Shown in pieces: positions 26,009 through 35,320 of a stretch of DNA of 64,000 nt. Each line of letters opens with the position of its first letter. Within the stretch, counting starts at the first letter, position 1. Where the stretch lies: positions 121,204 through 185,203 of the forward strand of contig NZ_LZRD01000016.1 of NCBI RefSeq assembly GCF_001687325.1, written 5' to 3'. Under the pieces are notes generated by a model. The model was not told where the DNA came from. It saw only the letters and a program-made list of their open reading frames with translations, and made no database searches. A program made the translations under genes and the position numbers. This stretch comes from Streptomyces sp. PTY087I2. Its GTDB lineage: Bacteria; Actinomycetota; Actinomycetes; Streptomycetales; Streptomycetaceae.

Positions 26009-29000
26009 ATGTCGTTTACGCACCTCCATGCGGCGAGCGGCTACTCGCTGCGGTACGGGGCCAGCCATCCGTCCGCGCTGGCCGAGCGGGCCGCCGAGCG
26101 GGGCCTCGACGCCCTGGCGCTGACCGACCGGGACTCCCTGGCGGGCGCGGTGCGCTTCGCCAAGGCGTGCGCGGAGGCCGGGATCCGGCCGCTGTTCGGC
26201 GTCGATCTCGCGGTGCCCGGCGTCCCGGCGTCCGGGCCGGTGCCGGGCGAACGGCAGCGGACCGCCCCCTCCCGGGGCGGTGCGTTCGTCGCGGAGGCGC
26301 CGCAGCGCGCGGTGTTCCTGGCCCGGACCGAACGCGGCTGGGCCGAGCTGTGCCGTCTGGTGACGGCGGCGTCGGACCAGGGCGTCACCTGGCAGGACCT
26401 GTCCTGTCCGGACGGCGAGCTGTTCGTCCTGCTCGGGGCGGACTCCGAGGTGGGGCAGGCGCTGGCGGCGGGGCGGCCGGACCGGGCCGCGACCCTCCTG
26501 GCACCCTGGCGTACCCGGTTCGGCCGGTCGCTGCGTATCGAGACGTCCTGGCACGGGCGGTCCGGCACCGGCCCGGGATCGCTGCGGCTGGCCGCGCGCA
26601 TGCTGGGCTTCGCCACCGAACAGCAGGTGACCCCGGTGCTGACCAACGCCGTGCGCTACGCCGACCCGGACCGGGGCGAGGTGGCCGACATCCTGGACTC
26701 CGCCCGCCTCCTGGTGCCGATCGATGCCCGTGACGCGTCCCGGCTCGACAGCGGGCAGCGGTGGCTGAAGGACACCGGGGAGATGGAACGGATCGCCGGG
26801 CGGATCGCGGAGGCCGCGGGCGGCCGGAGCGGGGACGCGCGGCGGCTGCTCGCGGCCACCGAGGAGACGGCCGGGGCCTGCGTGGTCGATCCGGGCGCCG
26901 CGTTCGGACTCGGCCGGCTGAACCTGCCCGAGCCCGAGCTCGTCGGCGCGAGCGCCGATACGGCGGACCGGGCGCTCGCGGACCGGTGCGCGGCGGGCAT
27001 GCTCGGCCGTGGCTACCACCGGGAGGGGGAGCGCTGGGACCGGCTGGAGGAAGAGCTGCGGATCATCGCCGGACACGGCTTCGCCGGGTACTTCCTGACC
27101 GTCGCCGAGGTCGCCGAACAGGCCCGGCGGCTCGGCGTCCGGGTGGCCGCGCGCGGCTCGGGCGTGAGCTCGCTGGTCGCGCATCTGCTGGGGATCAGCC
27201 CGGTCGACCCGGTGGCGCACGGCCTGGTGATGGAGCGCTTCCTGTCCGAGCACCGCTCGGCCCTGCCCGATATCGACCTGGACGTCGAGTCCGCCCGCCG
27301 CCTGGAGGTCTACCAGGCGGTACGGAAGTGGTTCGGGGCCGACCGGGTGGCGACGCTCGCCGTCTACAAGACGTACCGGGCGCGCGGGGCGATCGAGGTC
27401 GTGGCCCGCGCCCGTGGCATGGCTCCGGATGAGGCGGCCCGGCTGGGCAAGGCGTTCCCGCACATCCGGGCCAAGGACGTCCGGGCCGCGCTCGCCGAGC
27501 TGCCGGAGCTGCGCGAGGTCGCCGCCGAGGACCACGGGCGGCTCTGGGAGCTGGTGGAGGCGCTCGACGAGCTGCCGTTCGAGGCGGCGATGCACCCGTG
27601 CGGGCTGCTCGTCTCCGACGCGGCGCTGGTCCGGCGTACCCCGATGGCGCCGACCACCGTCGAGAACATCGCCATGTCCCAGTTCGACAAGGAGGACATC
27701 GAGGACACCGGACACCCGAAGATCGACGTCATCGGTGTACGGATGCAGTCGGCGCTCGCCCACGCGGCCGCCGAGATCGAACGCGTCACCGGCGAACCCG
27801 TCGACCTGGACGATCCCGCACAGGTGCCGCCGGACGACCCGGCCACGTACGACCTGATCTCCTCCGGGGACACCCTGGGCACCTTCCAGCTGGAGAGCCC
27901 CGGCCAGCGGGAGCTGGTACGGAACCTGCGGCCCCGGTCGTTCGACGACCTGGCGCTCGACATCAGCCTGTTCCGGCCCGGACCGGTCGCGGCCAACATG
28001 GTGGATCCGCTGATCAAGGCCAGGGACGGCCGGAGCGGGACCCGTTACGCGCACCGCGACCTGAGGCCGATCCTGGCGGAGACCGAGGGGCAGGTGGTCT
28101 ACCACGAGCAGGTGATCGAGATCATGAGGAAGATGACCGGCTGCGACCGGGGCACGGCGGACGAGGCCCGCCGCGCCCTGTCCGTCCCCGAGCGGCAGGG
28201 CCGGGTCCGCGCCTGGTTCGCCGACCGAGCGCGGGGCCGCGGCTACTCGGTCCAGGTCGTACGGGACGTGTGGAAGACCCTGGAGAACTTCGGCAGCTTC
28301 GGCTTCGCCAAGGCCCACGCCGCGGCCTTCGCGCAGCCCGCCTATCAGTCGAGCTGGCTCAAGGCCCACCGGATGGCGGCCCTGCTCGCCGGGCTGCTCA
28401 CCCATGACCCGGGGATGTACCACAAGCGGGTCCTGGCCGCGGACGCCCGGCGCCACGGGGTGCCGCTGCTGCTGCCCGACGTCAACCGCTCCCAGGTCGC
28501 CCACGTAATCGAACTGGTGTCTGGTAAGTGGGGGGTGCGGATCGGTCTCGCGCAGGTCCGCGGCATCACCGAGGCCGAGAGCGGACGCATCGTGGCCGGG
28601 CAGCCGTACGTCTCGGTCGAGGACTTCTGGCAGCGCGCCCGGCCCAGCCGCCCGCTGGCCGAACGCCTCGCCCGGGTCGGCGCGTTGAGCGCGTTCGGGG
28701 CCCGCCGCGAACTGCTGCTGAAGGTCGCCGAACTCCACCGCTCGGGGCGCGGCGCGGGCGGATCCGCCGCCGGTCAGCTCCCCATGACGGAGGTGGGGAG
28801 TGCGGGGAGCACGGAGGACGCGGGGGTCACCTGCTCCGGGGCGGAGGGCGACGGCATCGACAGCGCGGCCGACGCCGTCACGGGCCTGCCGGTCATGGAC
28901 GCGTCCGAACAGCTCGCCGCCGAACTCGACGTACTCGGCATGGACATCTCCCACCACCTCCTCGACGAGCACCGCTCCCTGCTCGCCGACATCGGCGCCA

Positions 29001-29521
29001 CCCCCGCCGCCGACCTGCCCGGCCTCCGGCACGGCGCAACCGTGCTCGTCGCCGGCGTCAAGGTCGCCACCCAGACCCCGCCGATCCGCTCCGGCAAGCG
29101 CGTCATCTTCGTCACCCTGGACGACCCCACCGGCCTGTCCGACCTGGCGTTCTTCGAGGACAGCCACGGGCGTTGCGCCCATACGGTGTTCCACAGCAGC
29201 CTGCTGCTCGTACGCGGTACCCTCGCCCGCCGACCGCCGCGCGCCTTCAGCATCACCGGCACCGCCGCCTGGAACCTGGCCGAGCTGATCGACCTGTACC
29301 GCGAGGGCGGCCCCGGTGCCGTCGCCGACCGCCTCACCCGCGCCGAGCCCACCCCGCGCCGATCTGCTCCCCACCGCACCCTCACCCAGCCGAACGGGTA
29401 CGCCCTGCACCCCTGGGCCGACCTCCAGCCGCCCGGCACACCCGCCTCCGCGACCCTGCCCGCCCTCGACGCGCTCGACGGGCGGTCCTTCCACCACGCG
29501 AGCCCCGGAAGCGCGGGGTGA
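26009..29521 (+). CDS. dnaE2: Error-prone DNA polymerase III alpha subunit DnaE2
   Basis: A 1,170-residue C-family polymerase for damage-induced mutagenic synthesis. It starts with a PHP domain (FTHLHAASGYSLRYGA, ALALTDRDSLAGAVRFA). The catalytic core has SEHRSALPDIDLDVES near residues 415-430 with the Asp-x-Asp pair, then GTFQLESPGQRELVRNLRP, LFRPGPVAANM and the FGSFGFAKAHAAAFAQPAYQSSW segment. An OB-fold domain ends the protein. Length and order match DnaE2 rather than replicative DnaE1. AGGAGG lies 5 bases before the ATG, and a LexA box is upstream. The stop overlaps a GTG of the next gene, indicating an operon with the Y-family protein. Confidence 0.95.
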   Translation: MSFTHLHAASGYSLRYGASHPSALAERAAERGLDALALTDRDSLAGAVRFAKACAEAGIRPLFGVDLAVPGVPASGPVPGERQRTAPSRGGAFVAEAPQRAVFLARTERGWAELCRLVTAASDQGVTWQDLSCPDGELFVLLGADSEVGQALAAGRPDRAATLLAPWRTRFGRSLRIETSWHGRSGTGPGSLRLAARMLGFATEQQVTPVLTNAVRYADPDRGEVADILDSARLLVPIDARDASRLDSGQRWLKDTGEMERIAGRIAEAAGGRSGDARRLLAATEETAGACVVDPGAAFGLGRLNLPEPELVGASADTADRALADRCAAGMLGRGYHREGERWDRLEEELRIIAGHGFAGYFLTVAEVAEQARRLGVRVAARGSGVSSLVAHLLGISPVDPVAHGLVMERFLSEHRSALPDIDLDVESARRLEVYQAVRKWFGADRVATLAVYKTYRARGAIEVVARARGMAPDEAARLGKAFPHIRAKDVRAALAELPELREVAAEDHGRLWELVEALDELPFEAAMHPCGLLVSDAALVRRTPMAPTTVENIAMSQFDKEDIEDTGHPKIDVIGVRMQSALAHAAAEIERVTGEPVDLDDPAQVPPDDPATYDLISSGDTLGTFQLESPGQRELVRNLRPRSFDDLALDISLFRPGPVAANMVDPLIKARDGRSGTRYAHRDLRPILAETEGQVVYHEQVIEIMRKMTGCDRGTADEARRALSVPERQGRVRAWFADRARGRGYSVQVVRDVWKTLENFGSFGFAKAHAAAFAQPAYQSSWLKAHRMAALLAGLLTHDPGMYHKRVLAADARRHGVPLLLPDVNRSQVAHVIELVSGKWGVRIGLAQVRGITEAESGRIVAGQPYVSVEDFWQRARPSRPLAERLARVGALSAFGARRELLLKVAELHRSGRGAGGSAAGQLPMTEVGSAGSTEDAGVTCSGAEGDGIDSAADAVTGLPVMDASEQLAAELDVLGMDISHHLLDEHRSLLADIGATPAADLPGLRHGATVLVAGVKVATQTPPIRSGKRVIFVTLDDPTGLSDLAFFEDSHGRCAHTVFHSSLLLVRGTLARRPPRAFSITGTAAWNLAELIDLYREGGPGAVADRLTRAEPTPRRSAPHRTLTQPNGYALHPWADLQPPGTPASATLPALDALDGRSFHHASPGSAG

Positions 29522-29526
29522 CCGGG

Positions 29527-30510
29527 ATGATCCTCTACCTCCACTTCGGCGACCCGCAGCCGGACCCCGCATACCGCCGACTCCTCGACATGGTCGGCGA
29601 GTTCACCCCCGTCACCCAGGCCCTGCCGCCGGACGCGGCCCTCGCCGACGTGTCCGGGAGCACCCGCTACTTCGACCGCGACGCCGCCGGGCTCGCGGCC
29701 CTGATCCGGCTGCGCGCGGCCGCGCTCCACGGCCTCGACATGACGGTCGGCATCGGCCCCAACCCGCTGCTCGCCCGGCTCGCCGCCCACCGCGGAGAGC
29801 CCGGCGCCATCCGCTGCGTCCCCGACGACCCCGAGGCCATCACCCGCTTCCTCACCGGACTCCCCGCCTCCGCACTGCCAGGCGTCGGCCCGGCCACCGC
29901 CCGCACCCTGACCTCGTACGGCCTGCGCACCGCCGACCGGATCGCCGCCACCCCGCTGCTCACCCTCCAGCGCATCCTGGGCGCGGCCTCCGGGCGCGAG
30001 CTGCGCGAACGCGCGGCAGGCATCGACCCCAGCCGCGTCACCGCCGGCGCCCCACCCCGCACGGTCGACGCCGAACACCGCTTCGGCCACGACGAGTCCG
30101 ACGCCGCCCGCCGGCAGGCCGCCCTGACCCATCTGACCGAACAGCTCGGCGCCCGCCTCCGCGACGAGCGGCAGACCTGCCGGGTACTGACCCTGACCGT
30201 CCTGTACGCCGACCGTACGGGGCACGCGTCGATCACCCGCAGCCGCACCCTGCCCGAGGCCACCGCCCACAGCCCTCAACTCCGCATGGCTGCCCATGCG
30301 TTGCACTGGTCCCTGGGACTCCAGCGGGCCCGGGTCCGCTCCCTCGCCCTGCGCGCGGGCGAACTCGGCGCCGCCGCCTCCGCCTCCCGGCAGCTGACCT
30401 TCGGCCCCGACGACGACAAGACCCGCCGCATCGAGGCCGCGGCCGACCGCGCCCGGGCCCGCTTCGGGGCGGGCGCGGTCCGGCCCGCCAGCACCGCGGG
30501 GATGCGATGA
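29527..30510 (+). CDS. Y-family DNA polymerase-like protein lacking catalytic acids (ImuB-like)
   Basis: A 327-residue relative of DinB/ImuB. Helix-hairpin-helix LPASALPGVGPATARTLTSYG and the little-finger-like region are recognisable. The first catalytic motif, normally with Asp in DxDxFFA, reads MILYLHFGDPQPD, and the second, normally SxDEAxLD, reads PPDAALADVSGS, so the first metal-binding Asp and the Glu are missing. That is the hallmark of ImuB, a non-catalytic partner of DnaE2, but the protein lacks ImuB's long C-terminal extension. The start is ATG 29527 or GTG 29518; the GTG overlaps the dnaE2 stop (GTGA). A role as clamp or adaptor for DnaE2 is inferred. Confidence 0.82.
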   Translation: MILYLHFGDPQPDPAYRRLLDMVGEFTPVTQALPPDAALADVSGSTRYFDRDAAGLAALIRLRAAALHGLDMTVGIGPNPLLARLAAHRGEPGAIRCVPDDPEAITRFLTGLPASALPGVGPATARTLTSYGLRTADRIAATPLLTLQRILGAASGRELRERAAGIDPSRVTAGAPPRTVDAEHRFGHDESDAARRQAALTHLTEQLGARLRDERQTCRVLTLTVLYADRTGHASITRSRTLPEATAHSPQLRMAAHALHWSLGLQRARVRSLALRAGELGAAASASRQLTFGPDDDKTRRIEAAADRARARFGAGAVRPASTAGMR

Positions 30511-30541
30511 GCCCCGGCATCCGGCCGGAACCGTGCCGGCC

Positions 30542-31981
30542 TCACCACCCCGTCCACAACAGGTGGTTGACGAGCAGGGCCGGAACCGCCGAAGCGACCA
30601 GCCACCACCGCACGCCCCGGCGGGGCAGCAGTGCCGTCGCGGGCAGCAGCCACAGCAGGAACGGCTGCCAGATGCGTTCCGTCTCCGCCTTGCTCATGCC
30701 GGAGAGGTCCGCGGCGAGCAGCGCCACCAGCGCCGCCAGGACGAGCAACGCCAGCCGCCCTTCCGGGGAGACCGCCATGGGGCCGCCCCGCAGGGCCCGT
30801 ACCGCGCCGGGCGCGGCCACCGCGCTCCGGCGCAGCCCGGCGACGGCGGCCAGCCCGGCCGCGACGGTCGCGCAGGCCAGGTTGGCCCAGACCCAGTAGC
30901 CGTACGGGCGGACGCCGCCCGCGCCCTGGTAGTAGCGCTCGACCAGCAGGTGGTAGGCGGTCCACCAGTTGAACCCGGCGAGGGTGAAGACCACCGGTAC
31001 CACCAGCGTGCCGAGCAGGAACACCGGCACGGGGCGGGCGGTCCGGGCGAGCACCAGGACCGTGAGCAGGACGGCCGCCATCAGCCCCAGCCCGTAACTC
31101 AGGTAGCAGGTCCACCCGAACAGCAGACCCCCGCCGGCCGCCGCCAGGGCGGGGAAGCGGACCCGGCGGGTGGCGGCCAGGGCGAGCAGGGCCACCGACC
31201 AGGCGGCGACGGCCGTGAAGTATCCGTCGGCGGAGACGCCTGCCCAGACGGCGGCCGGGGCGAGGACGAGGAAGGGCGCGGCACCTCGGGCCAGGCGCTC
31301 GTCGGCCAGCACCCGCACGGTGATCAGGGCGGCCAGTACCGCCGAACTGCCCACCACGACGCACCAGACCGCTGCCCAGGCGCCGCCGCCGAGCCCGATG
31401 CGGTCCAGCCAGACGAAGGTCAGCGTCGCGCCCGGCGGGTGCCCGGCGACATGGGCGGGCCAGTTGCCGGGCTCGCCGATGACGATGTGGTTCGTGAAGT
31501 CGCGCAGGGTGGCGGGGATGTCCTCGAAGCGGTCGATGACCCGCAGATACTCGTGCTTCGTGGTGAGCCGCCGCTCGACACCCCGGTACCAGCCGTCGAT
31601 CAGCGCCAAGGAGAAGACCCAGGCCGTGGACCCGGCCCAGGCCGCGGCGAGGAGCCCGCGCCAGGGCAGTCGCGCGGCGAGTGACGGGCCGTACGCGACG
31701 ACCAGGACGGCCATGGTCAGCGCGGCGGGGGTGCCGGGGCCCAGGTGGGGATCCCAGGAGGCCAGGAAGGGCGGCCACTGGGCGAACAGGGTTCCGTCCC
31801 GGTCCTGGACGACCCGGCCGATGAGCACGGCAGCGGCGACCAGCAGCACGCCCGTGGCGGCGGCGATCAGGTCCGCCCGCCTCGCGCGCCGGGCGCGTCC
31901 GTCGATGCGGTCCGGCGGTGCGGGCGGTCCGTGTCCCGTGCCGTCGGCGGTGTCCGTGGGGGTGACGTCCTCGGTCTTCAC
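30542..31981 (-). CDS. Polytopic membrane protein, GT-C glycosyltransferase-like
   Basis: A 479-residue integral membrane protein with about eleven or twelve hydrophobic segments, starting at about residue 38 (LIAAATGVLLVAAAVLIG). A large outside loop after the second or third segment contains a charged stretch (YLRVIDRFEDIPATLRDFTNHIVIG, here split by positions about 145-175) and GHPPGATLTFVWLDRIG. A late loop has LSGMSKAETERIWQPFLLW, seen in actinobacterial mannosyltransferase-like proteins. This layout suggests a GT-C transferase using a lipid-linked sugar, but the catalytic acid is not certain. It is convergent with dnaE2's operon and divergent from the molybdoenzyme gene. Confidence 0.7.
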   Translation of the reverse strand: MKTEDVTPTDTADGTGHGPPAPPDRIDGRARRARRADLIAAATGVLLVAAAVLIGRVVQDRDGTLFAQWPPFLASWDPHLGPGTPAALTMAVLVVAYGPSLAARLPWRGLLAAAWAGSTAWVFSLALIDGWYRGVERRLTTKHEYLRVIDRFEDIPATLRDFTNHIVIGEPGNWPAHVAGHPPGATLTFVWLDRIGLGGGAWAAVWCVVVGSSAVLAALITVRVLADERLARGAAPFLVLAPAAVWAGVSADGYFTAVAAWSVALLALAATRRVRFPALAAAGGGLLFGWTCYLSYGLGLMAAVLLTVLVLARTARPVPVFLLGTLVVPVVFTLAGFNWWTAYHLLVERYYQGAGGVRPYGYWVWANLACATVAAGLAAVAGLRRSAVAAPGAVRALRGGPMAVSPEGRLALLVLAALVALLAADLSGMSKAETERIWQPFLLWLLPATALLPRRGVRWWLVASAVPALLVNHLLWTGW

Positions 31982-32158
31982 GCTGGCACGCTATGCACTT
32001 CGGGCGGCGATCGGGCGGTCCGGCGGGGCCGCGTCACCGAACCGTCAGATCCGCCACCCTCCAACGGTGATGTCCGTCGCGTCGCCCGGCGTGACGTCAG
32101 AATTCCGTCAGGAGTCGCGTCCGCCCGTGGCGGGTGTTCCGCGCCTAGCGTCGGCCCC

Positions 32159-33430
32159 ATGCCCGAACGCCGCCGCATCCGCTCCCTTCCCGACACGCTC
32201 AGCGTCCTCCGCACGCCCGCCAATCCGGGATTCTGGCGCAGCCCCGTCCGAGGGGCGCGTTTCACCGCTGTCCTCGGCCTCGTCCTGCTCGTCGGCCTGA
32301 CCCTGCTGTTCGTCACCGGTCTGCTCTCGTACGCCGCCTACAACCCGGATCTGAACCGGGTGAACGACAAGACCCCGGGCAAGGGATGGCTGGGCTTCTA
32401 CCTGTTCTCCTGGCCGACCGGCCCGCACTGGCTCTACCGCCTGACCCAGGGGCTGCACGTCACCGTCGGTATCGTGCTCGTGCCCGTCCTGCTCGCGAAG
32501 CTCTGGTCGGTGATCCCCCGGCTCTTCGCACTGCCGCCCGCCCGTTCCGTGGGCCACGCCCTGGAGCGGATCTCGCTGCTGCTGCTCGTGGGCGGGGCGC
32601 TGTTCGAGTTCCTCACCGGACTGCTCAACATCCAGCTGGACTACCTCTTCCCCGGGTCCTTCTACACCCTGCACTTCTACGGGGCCTGGGTCTTCCTCGC
32701 CGGGTTCGTCACCCATACCGCCCTCAAGGCGCCGCAGGCCGTACGGGTGTTGCGCAACGGCATCCCGCGCGGTGAAGCGGACACCCTCGCCGCCCCCGAC
32801 CCGCTGCCCGCCACCCTGTCCCGGCGCGGCGCGCTGGCCATGGTGGGGGCCGGTTCCCTGCTCCTGCTGATCACCTCCGTCGGTCGCAGCTTCGACGGGC
32901 CGTTGCGCCGCATCGCGCTCCTCACCCCGCGCGGCGGCACCGACCCGGGTCCGGGGCCGAACGCCTTCCAGATCAACAGGACCGCCGCCGCCGTACGGAT
33001 CACACCCGCCGACACCGGGGACCGCTGGCGGCTGACGGTACGAGGGCCGGCCGGGGAGTTCCGCTTCTCCCGGGCCGAACTGCTGGCCATGGACCAGCAC
33101 ACCGCGGCGCTCCCGATCGCCTGCGTGGAGGGCTGGTCGACCTCCGACCAGCAGTGGCGCGGGGTGCGGCTCGCCGATCTGGCGGCGCTCGCCGGGTACC
33201 CGGACCGGCCGCCGGGCGTGTTCGTCGAGTCGCTCCAGCGCAGCGGCTCCTTCCGCAAGGCCGCGCTGCGCGACAACCAGGTCCGTGACGGCCGCTCGCT
33301 GCTCGCGCTGGAGGTGAACGGAGCCCCGCTGTCGCCCGACCACGGCTACCCCGCCCGGATCATCGTCCCCGCCGCGCCCGGGGTGCTGAACACCAAGTGG
33401 GTCGAGACCCTGACGTTCGGAGAGCTGTGA
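32159..33430 (+). CDS. Membrane-anchored sulfite-oxidase-type molybdoenzyme
   Basis: A 423-residue fusion. Residues about 35-210 contain four hydrophobic helices with His residues (GLHVTVGIVLVPVLLAKLW, FYTLHFYGAWVFLAGFVTHTA) like a small b-type cytochrome. A further segment near 230-245 (RRGALAMVGAGSLLLLITS) leads to an extracytoplasmic molybdopterin domain at about 275-423, with the cofactor Cys in LPIACVEGWSTSDQQWRGV and the DHGYPARIIVPAAPGVLNTKWV ending. It would couple oxidation or reduction outside the membrane to the quinone pool. The ATG at 32159 is used. Its stop overlaps the next start (TGATG). Confidence 0.83.
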   Translation: MPERRRIRSLPDTLSVLRTPANPGFWRSPVRGARFTAVLGLVLLVGLTLLFVTGLLSYAAYNPDLNRVNDKTPGKGWLGFYLFSWPTGPHWLYRLTQGLHVTVGIVLVPVLLAKLWSVIPRLFALPPARSVGHALERISLLLLVGGALFEFLTGLLNIQLDYLFPGSFYTLHFYGAWVFLAGFVTHTALKAPQAVRVLRNGIPRGEADTLAAPDPLPATLSRRGALAMVGAGSLLLLITSVGRSFDGPLRRIALLTPRGGTDPGPGPNAFQINRTAAAVRITPADTGDRWRLTVRGPAGEFRFSRAELLAMDQHTAALPIACVEGWSTSDQQWRGVRLADLAALAGYPDRPPGVFVESLQRSGSFRKAALRDNQVRDGRSLLALEVNGAPLSPDHGYPARIIVPAAPGVLNTKWVETLTFGEL

Positions 33431-33957
33431 TGTCCACCCGCGCCGTGCCACCGCCCTCCGCCGCACCCCGCCGCTCGCGGTTCTCACCCCGCCGTCTGTA
33501 CGGCAAGGGCCCGCTCCACCTGATCCTGCTCGCCGCCACGTTCAGCCTGGCCGGCTACGCGGGCGTACGGCTGCTGGACGGGGACACCGCCGGCGTACTG
33601 CTCTGGTTCGCCGGGTCGGCCGTCCTGCACGACCTGGTGCTGCTGCCGGTGTACGCCGGGGCCGACCGGGCGCTGCGCGCCGCGCTCGGCCCCCGGGCGG
33701 CGCTGGTCAACTTCGTCCGGGTCCCGGCGTTCCTCTCCGGGCTGCTTCTGCTGATCTGGTTCCCGCTGATCACCCGGCGGACCGAACGGCGGTACATGGC
33801 CGCCGCCGGTACCACCCCGGACGTCTACTTCGGCAACTGGCTGCTGATCACCGGCGTGCTGTTCGCGCTCTCCGCGCTCTGGCTGCTGGTCCGGGCGCTC
33901 CGCTCCCGTACGGGACGGCGCAGCGACACGAACGTCCGCCCCTCCGCGCCCCACTGA
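33430..33957 (+). CDS. Small integral membrane protein of unknown function
   Basis: A 175-residue protein with four predicted membrane helices: about 28-45 (HLILLAATFSLAGYAGV), 52-72, 98-115 (FVRVPAFLSGLLLLIWFP) and 140-160 (NWLLITGVLFALSALWLLV). The ATG overlaps the stop of the molybdoenzyme gene, so it is probably its partner, for instance a quinone-side or assembly subunit. Its last 133 bases overlap the convergent methyltransferase gene. No family name is recognised. Confidence 0.75.
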   Translation: MSTRAVPPPSAAPRRSRFSPRRLYGKGPLHLILLAATFSLAGYAGVRLLDGDTAGVLLWFAGSAVLHDLVLLPVYAGADRALRAALGPRAALVNFVRVPAFLSGLLLLIWFPLITRRTERRYMAAAGTTPDVYFGNWLLITGVLFALSALWLLVRALRSRTGRRSDTNVRPSAPH

Positions 33958-34667
33958 TCGGCCGTACGCCAGCCGCCCGCGCCGGCGTGCCGCAGCAGGG
34001 CCGCTGTTCCGATCCGCGCCCAGGGAAACGGCTCGGGGGCGGCCTCGCGGGCGCTGGAGGCGGTGCTCGTCTCCGGTCCGCCCCGGCCGTCGTCGAGCCG
34101 GACCCGGACCCGTTCGTCCACGTCGACGGGGGCGGTCTCGGCGATCAGCAGCCCGCCGGCGCCGAGGAGATCGGCCGCCCGGTCCAGCAGCGCGGCCGGG
34201 TCGCCGCCGATGCCGATGTTGCCGTCGAGGAGCAGAAGCGTGCCCCAACGGCCCTCCCCGGGCAGCGGATCGAAGACGCTGCGGAGCAGGGCCGCACCGC
34301 CGAGACCGCGCGTACGGGCCACCGCCGTCTCGCTGACGTCGATGCCCAGTGCCCGGTGCCCGAGCGAGGCCAGCTCGGCGACCAGCCGCCCCGGCCCGCA
34401 GCCGATGTCCAGCACCGGCCCCTCGCACCGGTGCAGCGCGGACAGATCGGCGGAGCCGGCGTCGGAGCACCAGCGCTCCACGTCCAGGGGCAGCAGCCAG
34501 CCGTCGCTGCGGCGCAGGAACAGCGGGCCACGGCCGGTGCGCAGGGCGTTGGCGTACGGGTCGGCGGCCCAAGGGGCGGTGCGGGGTGCGGCCGGACCCG
34601 TACCGGTTTCGGTGGATGCGGCGGGCGCCGACGCCGCGAGCCCGGACGAGGGCACGGTCGTACTCAT
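33825..34667 (-). CDS. SAM-dependent class I methyltransferase
   Basis: A 280-residue protein with a Rossmann methyltransferase core: motif I VLDIGCGPGRLVAELASLG near residues 85-103, GIDVSETAVARTRG near 108-120 and LLLDGNIGIGGDPAALLDRA near 145-165. The N-terminal 35 residues are Ala/Ser/Thr-rich. The start overlaps the stop of the DUF2064 gene (ATGA). The 3' end overlaps the convergent membrane-protein gene by 133 bases; the tail after LRRP is poorly conserved looking and may be a recent extension. The acceptor is unknown; context suggests a sugar or lipid carrier. Confidence 0.82.
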   Translation of the reverse strand: MSTTVPSSGLAASAPAASTETGTGPAAPRTAPWAADPYANALRTGRGPLFLRRSDGWLLPLDVERWCSDAGSADLSALHRCEGPVLDIGCGPGRLVAELASLGHRALGIDVSETAVARTRGLGGAALLRSVFDPLPGEGRWGTLLLLDGNIGIGGDPAALLDRAADLLGAGGLLIAETAPVDVDERVRVRLDDGRGGPETSTASSAREAAPEPFPWARIGTAALLRHAGAGGWRTADQWGAEGRTFVSLRRPVRERSARTSSQSAESANSTPVISSQLPK

Positions 34668-35320
34668 CGCACCCCCGCCCCGGTCAGCCGGTCCAGCGCC
34701 GCGGCGAACCGGCCACCCGGCGCGGCCGACGCGACCCGATGGGCGTCGGCCGCGGTGTCCACATCGACCAGTACCGGCAGATCGCGCACGACGAGCCCCG
34801 CCTCCACCAGCCTCCTCCGCTGCACCGCGCCGGTCTCCGGGACCGACATCGGCACCCCGCGCAGCAGCGCCGGATCGGGCTCCGCCAGGCCCAGGGCCCA
34901 GAACCCGCCGTCCTCGGCCGGACCGAACCAGGCCCCGCAGCCGTCCCAGGCGTCCGGCGCGAGAGCGGGGGCGAGCAGACCGGCCGTCAGCTGCGGGGTG
35001 TCCATGCCGACCAGGAGGGCCGGCCCGGTACACCCGCCGAAGGCCGCCGCGAGGCGCTCGTCCAGACCGCCCGCGCTCTGCGGCACCACCTCGAACCCCG
35101 GGGGCGCCCAGGGACCGGGCCGCCCGTCGAGGACCAGCACCCGGCGCCGGGCGGGAAGGGCGAGCAGGGTCTCCAGGGTGTCCGCGAGAGCCGCGGCGGC
35201 CAGCTCGGCGGCCTCGGTGGGGGAGAAGGGCGGGCAGAGCCGGGTCTTGACCCGTCCGGCCACCGGCTCCTTCGCGATGACCAGCAATTCCGTCGGCCCG
35301 GCGGGCCCGTACGCGCTCAT
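34664..35320 (-). CDS. DUF2064 / TIGR04282-family glycosyltransferase-like protein
   Basis: A 218-residue GT-A-like protein. LLVIAKEPVAGRVKTRLCPPFSP near residues 11-33 is the nucleotide-sugar binding start of the family, GPALLVGMDTPQLTAGLL near 95-112 holds the DxD-like acid, and AEDGGFWALGLAEPDPALL near 135-153 is the other conserved block. It overlaps both neighbours by four bases, so GT2, DUF2064 and methyltransferase genes form one operon. Some members act in nucleotidyl or glycosyl transfer; no substrate is fixed here. Confidence 0.84.
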   Translation of the reverse strand: MSAYGPAGPTELLVIAKEPVAGRVKTRLCPPFSPTEAAELAAAALADTLETLLALPARRRVLVLDGRPGPWAPPGFEVVPQSAGGLDERLAAAFGGCTGPALLVGMDTPQLTAGLLAPALAPDAWDGCGAWFGPAEDGGFWALGLAEPDPALLRGVPMSVPETGAVQRRRLVEAGLVVRDLPVLVDVDTAADAHRVASAAPGGRFAAALDRLTGAGVR

